Position numbers and translations under genes: made by a program
Part shown: in pieces, positions 7,336-7,603 of the stretch
Layout: every line of letters starts with the position of its first letter
Numbering within the stretch: the stretch's first letter is position 1
Notes under the pieces: generated by a model
The model's database searches: none
What the model was told of the DNA's origin: nothing
The model's input: only the letters and a program-made list of their open reading frames with translations
Source of the DNA: Bacteroidales bacterium
GTDB lineage: Bacteria > Bacteroidota > Bacteroidia > Bacteroidales > JAADGE01
NCBI GenBank assembly: GCA_026987795.1
Contig: JALSMF010000415.1
Location: 1 to 7,603 of the forward strand
Direction of reading: 5' to 3'
DNA: 7,603 nucleotides

Positions 7336-7603
7336 TTATTTTCTCAAGGCAAAAACGCCTACCGATATAAGAATAATTAAAGTTGAAATGCCGAAATATA
7401 TGAATGAGTATTTAAATTTTTTGTTGTTATCGGTTGCTTTTTTTATAAAAACGCTTCCTATATGGCTTAATATCACGACAAAAACCATATTTGAGAAATG
7501 TTGAACAGCCCAAAACCTGAGTTCTGAAAACTTCATTGCCTGTTTTGCTGTTATCAGTTCATTCGGTTTCTGAAGAAAAAAATAAAGAATAACTCCCAGT
7601 ATC
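7336..7603 (-). CDS. Small multi-pass membrane protein, 'cytochrome B'-like Bacteroidota family (5' end outside window)
   Basis: The frame is open from the right edge, giving the last 88 residues. The ATG at 7536 is therefore probably an internal Met rather than the start: the 22 residues before it (ILGVILYFFLQKPNE...) read as the end of another membrane helix plus a loop. Helices are visible at residues ~1-10 (partial), ~36-53 and ~67-84, with a Lys-rich loop (KKATDNNKKFK) between the last two. The pattern LGVILYFFL, then RFWAVQHF, then VILSHIG and the KKATDNNKKF loop matches from memory a ~145-residue four-helix family in Bacteroidota often labelled 'cytochrome B'. H35 and H47 in and near the middle helix could be cofactor ligands, but haem binding is unproven. 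It ends 38 nt before the kinase GTG, suggesting one transcript. Confidence 0.75.
   Translation of the reverse strand, partial: ILGVILYFFLQKPNELITAKQAMKFSELRFWAVQHFSNMVFVVILSHIGSVFIKKATDNNKKFKYSFIYFGISTLIILISVGVFALRK

Noticed and set aside
1..7603. Search for a defence, mobile or CRISPR system
   Set aside because: No transposase, integrase, nuclease, reverse transcriptase, toxin-antitoxin pair, spaced repeats or tRNA-like sequence was seen. All genes fit chromosomal housekeeping or conserved-unknown families.

Overview
The window most likely comes from an AT-rich member of the Bacteroidota. Several features point there: SecD and SecF are fused into one polypeptide, start codons lack Shine-Dalgarno sequences, two candidate promoters match the Bacteroidota -7 element TAnnTTTG, and three genes belong to families I know mainly from this phylum (a DUF4301 protein, a receiver plus PPDK_N-type protein, and a small 'cytochrome B'-like membrane protein). 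No tRNA, rRNA, CRISPR array, insertion sequence or phage gene was seen. Coding density is very high, and the longest gap between genes is about 75 bp, so this looks like ordinary chromosomal backbone.

Left part (1-4621, plus strand): the 3' end of a secDF fusion gene enters from the left edge and ends at a clear intrinsic terminator (1290-1318). A candidate promoter directly follows, then a tatA/E-family gene (1344-1610). Next comes a 994-residue protein with two receiver-like domains and a PEP-synthase-type ATP-grasp domain, but without the phosphohistidine and PEP-binding domains of a real PEP synthase. Its 5' end is ambiguous. The best-looking ATG (1600) overlaps the tatA stop codon but is one base out of frame because of an A8 run. 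The uninterrupted frame has only a GTG start, at 1637.

Right part (4622-7603, minus strand): a DUF4301 gene faces the ATP-grasp gene, and their stop codons abut with no base between them. DUF4301 appears to have its own promoter in the 66-bp gap behind a glycerate 2-kinase gene. Upstream of the kinase is the 3' part of a small multi-pass membrane protein gene, whose frame stays open to the right edge of the window.

How the genes relate: SecDF and TatA serve the two general export routes across the inner membrane and are neighbours, but they are separated by a terminator. TatA and the ATP-grasp protein look co-transcribed, though no functional link is evident from sequence. The membrane protein and glycerate kinase are probably co-transcribed. 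The least understood items are the receiver/ATP-grasp protein, with its conserved C-terminal domain, and the DUF4301 protein, whose motifs resemble sugar-nucleotide pyrophosphorylases. All functional statements come from reading motifs; no database search was run.
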